From: Thermoplasmata archaeon
GTDB taxonomy: Archaea > Thermoplasmatota > Thermoplasmata > Lutacidiplasmatales > UBA184
Reading direction: 5' to 3'
Assembly (NCBI GenBank): GCA_030040625.1
Contig: JASHTI010000096.1
Location: forward strand, 1-7,284
Length of the DNA stretch: 7,284 nt
Shown here: positions 6,408 through 7,284 of the stretch, one piece after another
How the letters are laid out: every line of letters begins with the position of its first letter
Numbering within the stretch: the stretch's first letter is position 1
The notes under the pieces: generated by a model
The model's database searches: none
What the model was told of the DNA's origin: nothing
What the model saw: only the letters and a program-made list of their open reading frames with translations
Translations under genes and position numbers: made by a program

Positions 6408-6565
6408 CCGACGCCCCAGGCCCGGAACCCGTAGGCTCGAGCAGGGTCCCGGCACGTAGTGGCCAAGCCGCGCACTCTCGTTGCTCAGCTGCGGCCGACC
6501 GCACCCCGCGCTCCTGAAGGGAGCCGCGTCTCGGGCCGCGCTCGGTCGGCAGGCTGGGGCGTCGG
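6408..6565. repeat. Nested inverted repeats between convergent genes, possible structured RNA
   Basis: The gap at 6327-6565 holds no supported protein gene. Its right-hand two thirds contain nested complementary arms. The outer pair is a perfect 12-mer: CCGACGCCCCAG (6408-6419) and CTGGGGCGTCGG (6554-6565). Inside it are CCGGAACCC (6422-6430) with GGGTCCCGG (6444-6452), 8 of 9 paired around a 13-base loop that itself contains the palindrome GCTCGAGC; and GCCGACCG (6494-6501) with CGGTCGGC (6543-6550), a perfect 8-mer enclosing a small GCTCC / GGAGC hairpin near 6510-6524. The arms are properly nested, so one branched fold is possible on either strand. The outer arm ends exactly at the base next to the trmG10 stop codon. 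I find no tRNA, RNase P or SRP RNA signature in it. It could be a structured RNA, a two-way terminator region or coincidence. Confidence 0.45.
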
Positions 6566-7284
6566 TCACCCAGCTCGTCGGGAGTACCAGCGAAACTCCC
6601 GCGTGAGGCTCCGATGGACGCGAACCCGGACCTTTGCGCCCTCGACCCACGGCGGCGGCAAGGCGGGCGACCCGCCAGGCGACAGAACGACCACACGCCC
6701 CCCGACACGGACGCGGCCGGACCATCGGCCGACGACGTCGGGGACCAGGTCCGACGGCGGCCCGCCAACGCTTGCAGAGGAGCGGCCGTACGGAGGGTCC
6801 GTGACGATAGCATCGAACGGCCCGGGGTCGTCCGAGAATTCGACGCAGCGGGAGTCTCCCGCGACGACCGCTTCTGCTGAGACGCCAAGGTGACTGAAGT
6901 TCCTTAGCGCCCCCCGCACCATCGCTGGATCCGCGTCGATCCCATAGACACGAGCCCCGAGGAGCGCCGCTTCGGCAAGGAGCGCGCCGGTCCCGAGGAA
7001 CGGATCGAGAACGCGATCGCCGGGACGCACCGCGGCGAGGTTCGTCGCCGCCCGTGCCAGCCGCGGTGGTAGGCCGACCGGCCGGCGAAAGGGGAGCCGC
7101 GGCAGGGCCCGGCTCGCCGCCCGGCGGCGGTCGACCGCCGCAACCTCCTCGAGGAGGAGGCCGGCACCTGCGCCGGCCGACGCCGTCCAGAACCGGGCCG
7201 CCGGGCGCTCCAGATCGATGCTCCCCCCGCCTTGCACGTACGCCCGCCCGAGCGCGCGGAGCTCCGCATCCGCGGCGGCCCCCG
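6566..7284 (-). CDS. trmG10: tRNA (guanine-10-N2) methyltransferase, TrmG10 type, 5' partial
   Basis: The frame runs off the right edge, so the N-terminus is missing; 238 residues are visible. A GTG at 7237 could be read as a start, but the 15 codons before it are open and continue the family-like text (ELRALGRAY then VQGGGSIDLERP), so it is not the true start. The family methylates N2 of G10 in tRNA using S-adenosylmethionine in the cytoplasm. The visible part is the linker and methyltransferase domain: FRRPVGLPPRLAR before the core, motif I DPFLGTG at 93-99, the acidic GIDADP at 114-119 that binds the cofactor ribose, and the catalytic DPPYG at 162-166. The C-terminus ends in the family-like VHRSLTREF segment (visible residues 222-230). 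The RNA-binding THUMP domain would lie outside the window. It converges with the membrane/zinc-ribbon gene across a 239-base gap. Confidence 0.9.
   Translation of the reverse strand, partial: GAAADAELRALGRAYVQGGGSIDLERPAARFWTASAGAGAGLLLEEVAAVDRRRAASRALPRLPFRRPVGLPPRLARAATNLAAVRPGDRVLDPFLGTGALLAEAALLGARVYGIDADPAMVRGALRNFSHLGVSAEAVVAGDSRCVEFSDDPGPFDAIVTDPPYGRSSASVGGPPSDLVPDVVGRWSGRVRVGGRVVVLSPGGSPALPPPWVEGAKVRVRVHRSLTREFRWYSRRAG

Noticed and set aside
6327..6565. tRNA, RNase P RNA or SRP RNA in the convergent gap
   Set aside because: I found no T-loop sequence, no RNase P conserved-region motifs and no SRP helix 8 motif on either strand, so only an unassigned possible structure is reported.
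6459..6893. Plus-strand frame of 144 codons starting with GTG near 6459
   Set aside because: It mostly lies opposite the trmG10 methyltransferase core and its product is Arg/Pro/Thr-rich with no motif.
1..7284. CRISPR array, insertion sequence, phage or defence cassette
   Set aside because: No regularly spaced repeats, transposase, integrase or nuclease motifs were seen. The protease and zinc-ribbon genes alone do not make a defence system.

Overview
The window looks like chromosomal DNA from a high-GC archaeon, most probably a member of class Thermoplasmata or a close relative. The evidence is gene content: an archaeal-type phosphopantetheine adenylyltransferase with a C-terminal extension of the kind known from Thermoplasma, a DUF2116-type zinc-ribbon mini-protein, a DUF5611-like protein, an EGY-like site-2 protease and an archaeal TrmG10-type tRNA methyltransferase. 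At least one gene also has a TATA-like element placed for a leaderless transcript. This is judged from remembered family features; no search was run.

Layout: (1) 2-1903, + strand, the 3' part of a long Ala/Pro-rich then coiled-coil protein that is open at the left edge. (2) 1963-3170, + strand, a tight cluster of a tail-anchored zinc-ribbon mini-protein, coaD and a 73-residue small protein. (3) 3204-5133, + strand, a second transcription unit with its own TATA-like element: a DUF5611-like gene and a membrane site-2 protease with a sequon-rich C-terminal domain. (4) 5134-5306, a gap with short inverted repeats. (5) 5307-6326, + strand, a membrane/coiled-coil/zinc-ribbon protein whose 5' end is visibly less GC-rich than its neighbours. 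(6) 6327-6565, a gap between convergent genes holding nested inverted repeats. (7) 6566-7284, - strand, the C-terminal part of trmG10, open at the right edge.

Most genes look like housekeeping or conserved archaeal genes: coenzyme A synthesis, tRNA modification and membrane proteolysis. The less ordinary parts are the short, divergent C-terminal domain of the adenylyltransferase, the glycosylation-prone extracytoplasmic domain of the protease, the compositionally distinct zinc-ribbon membrane protein, and the possible RNA-like fold at 6408-6565. I see no CRISPR array, transposon, tRNA or rRNA, and no clear defence system.
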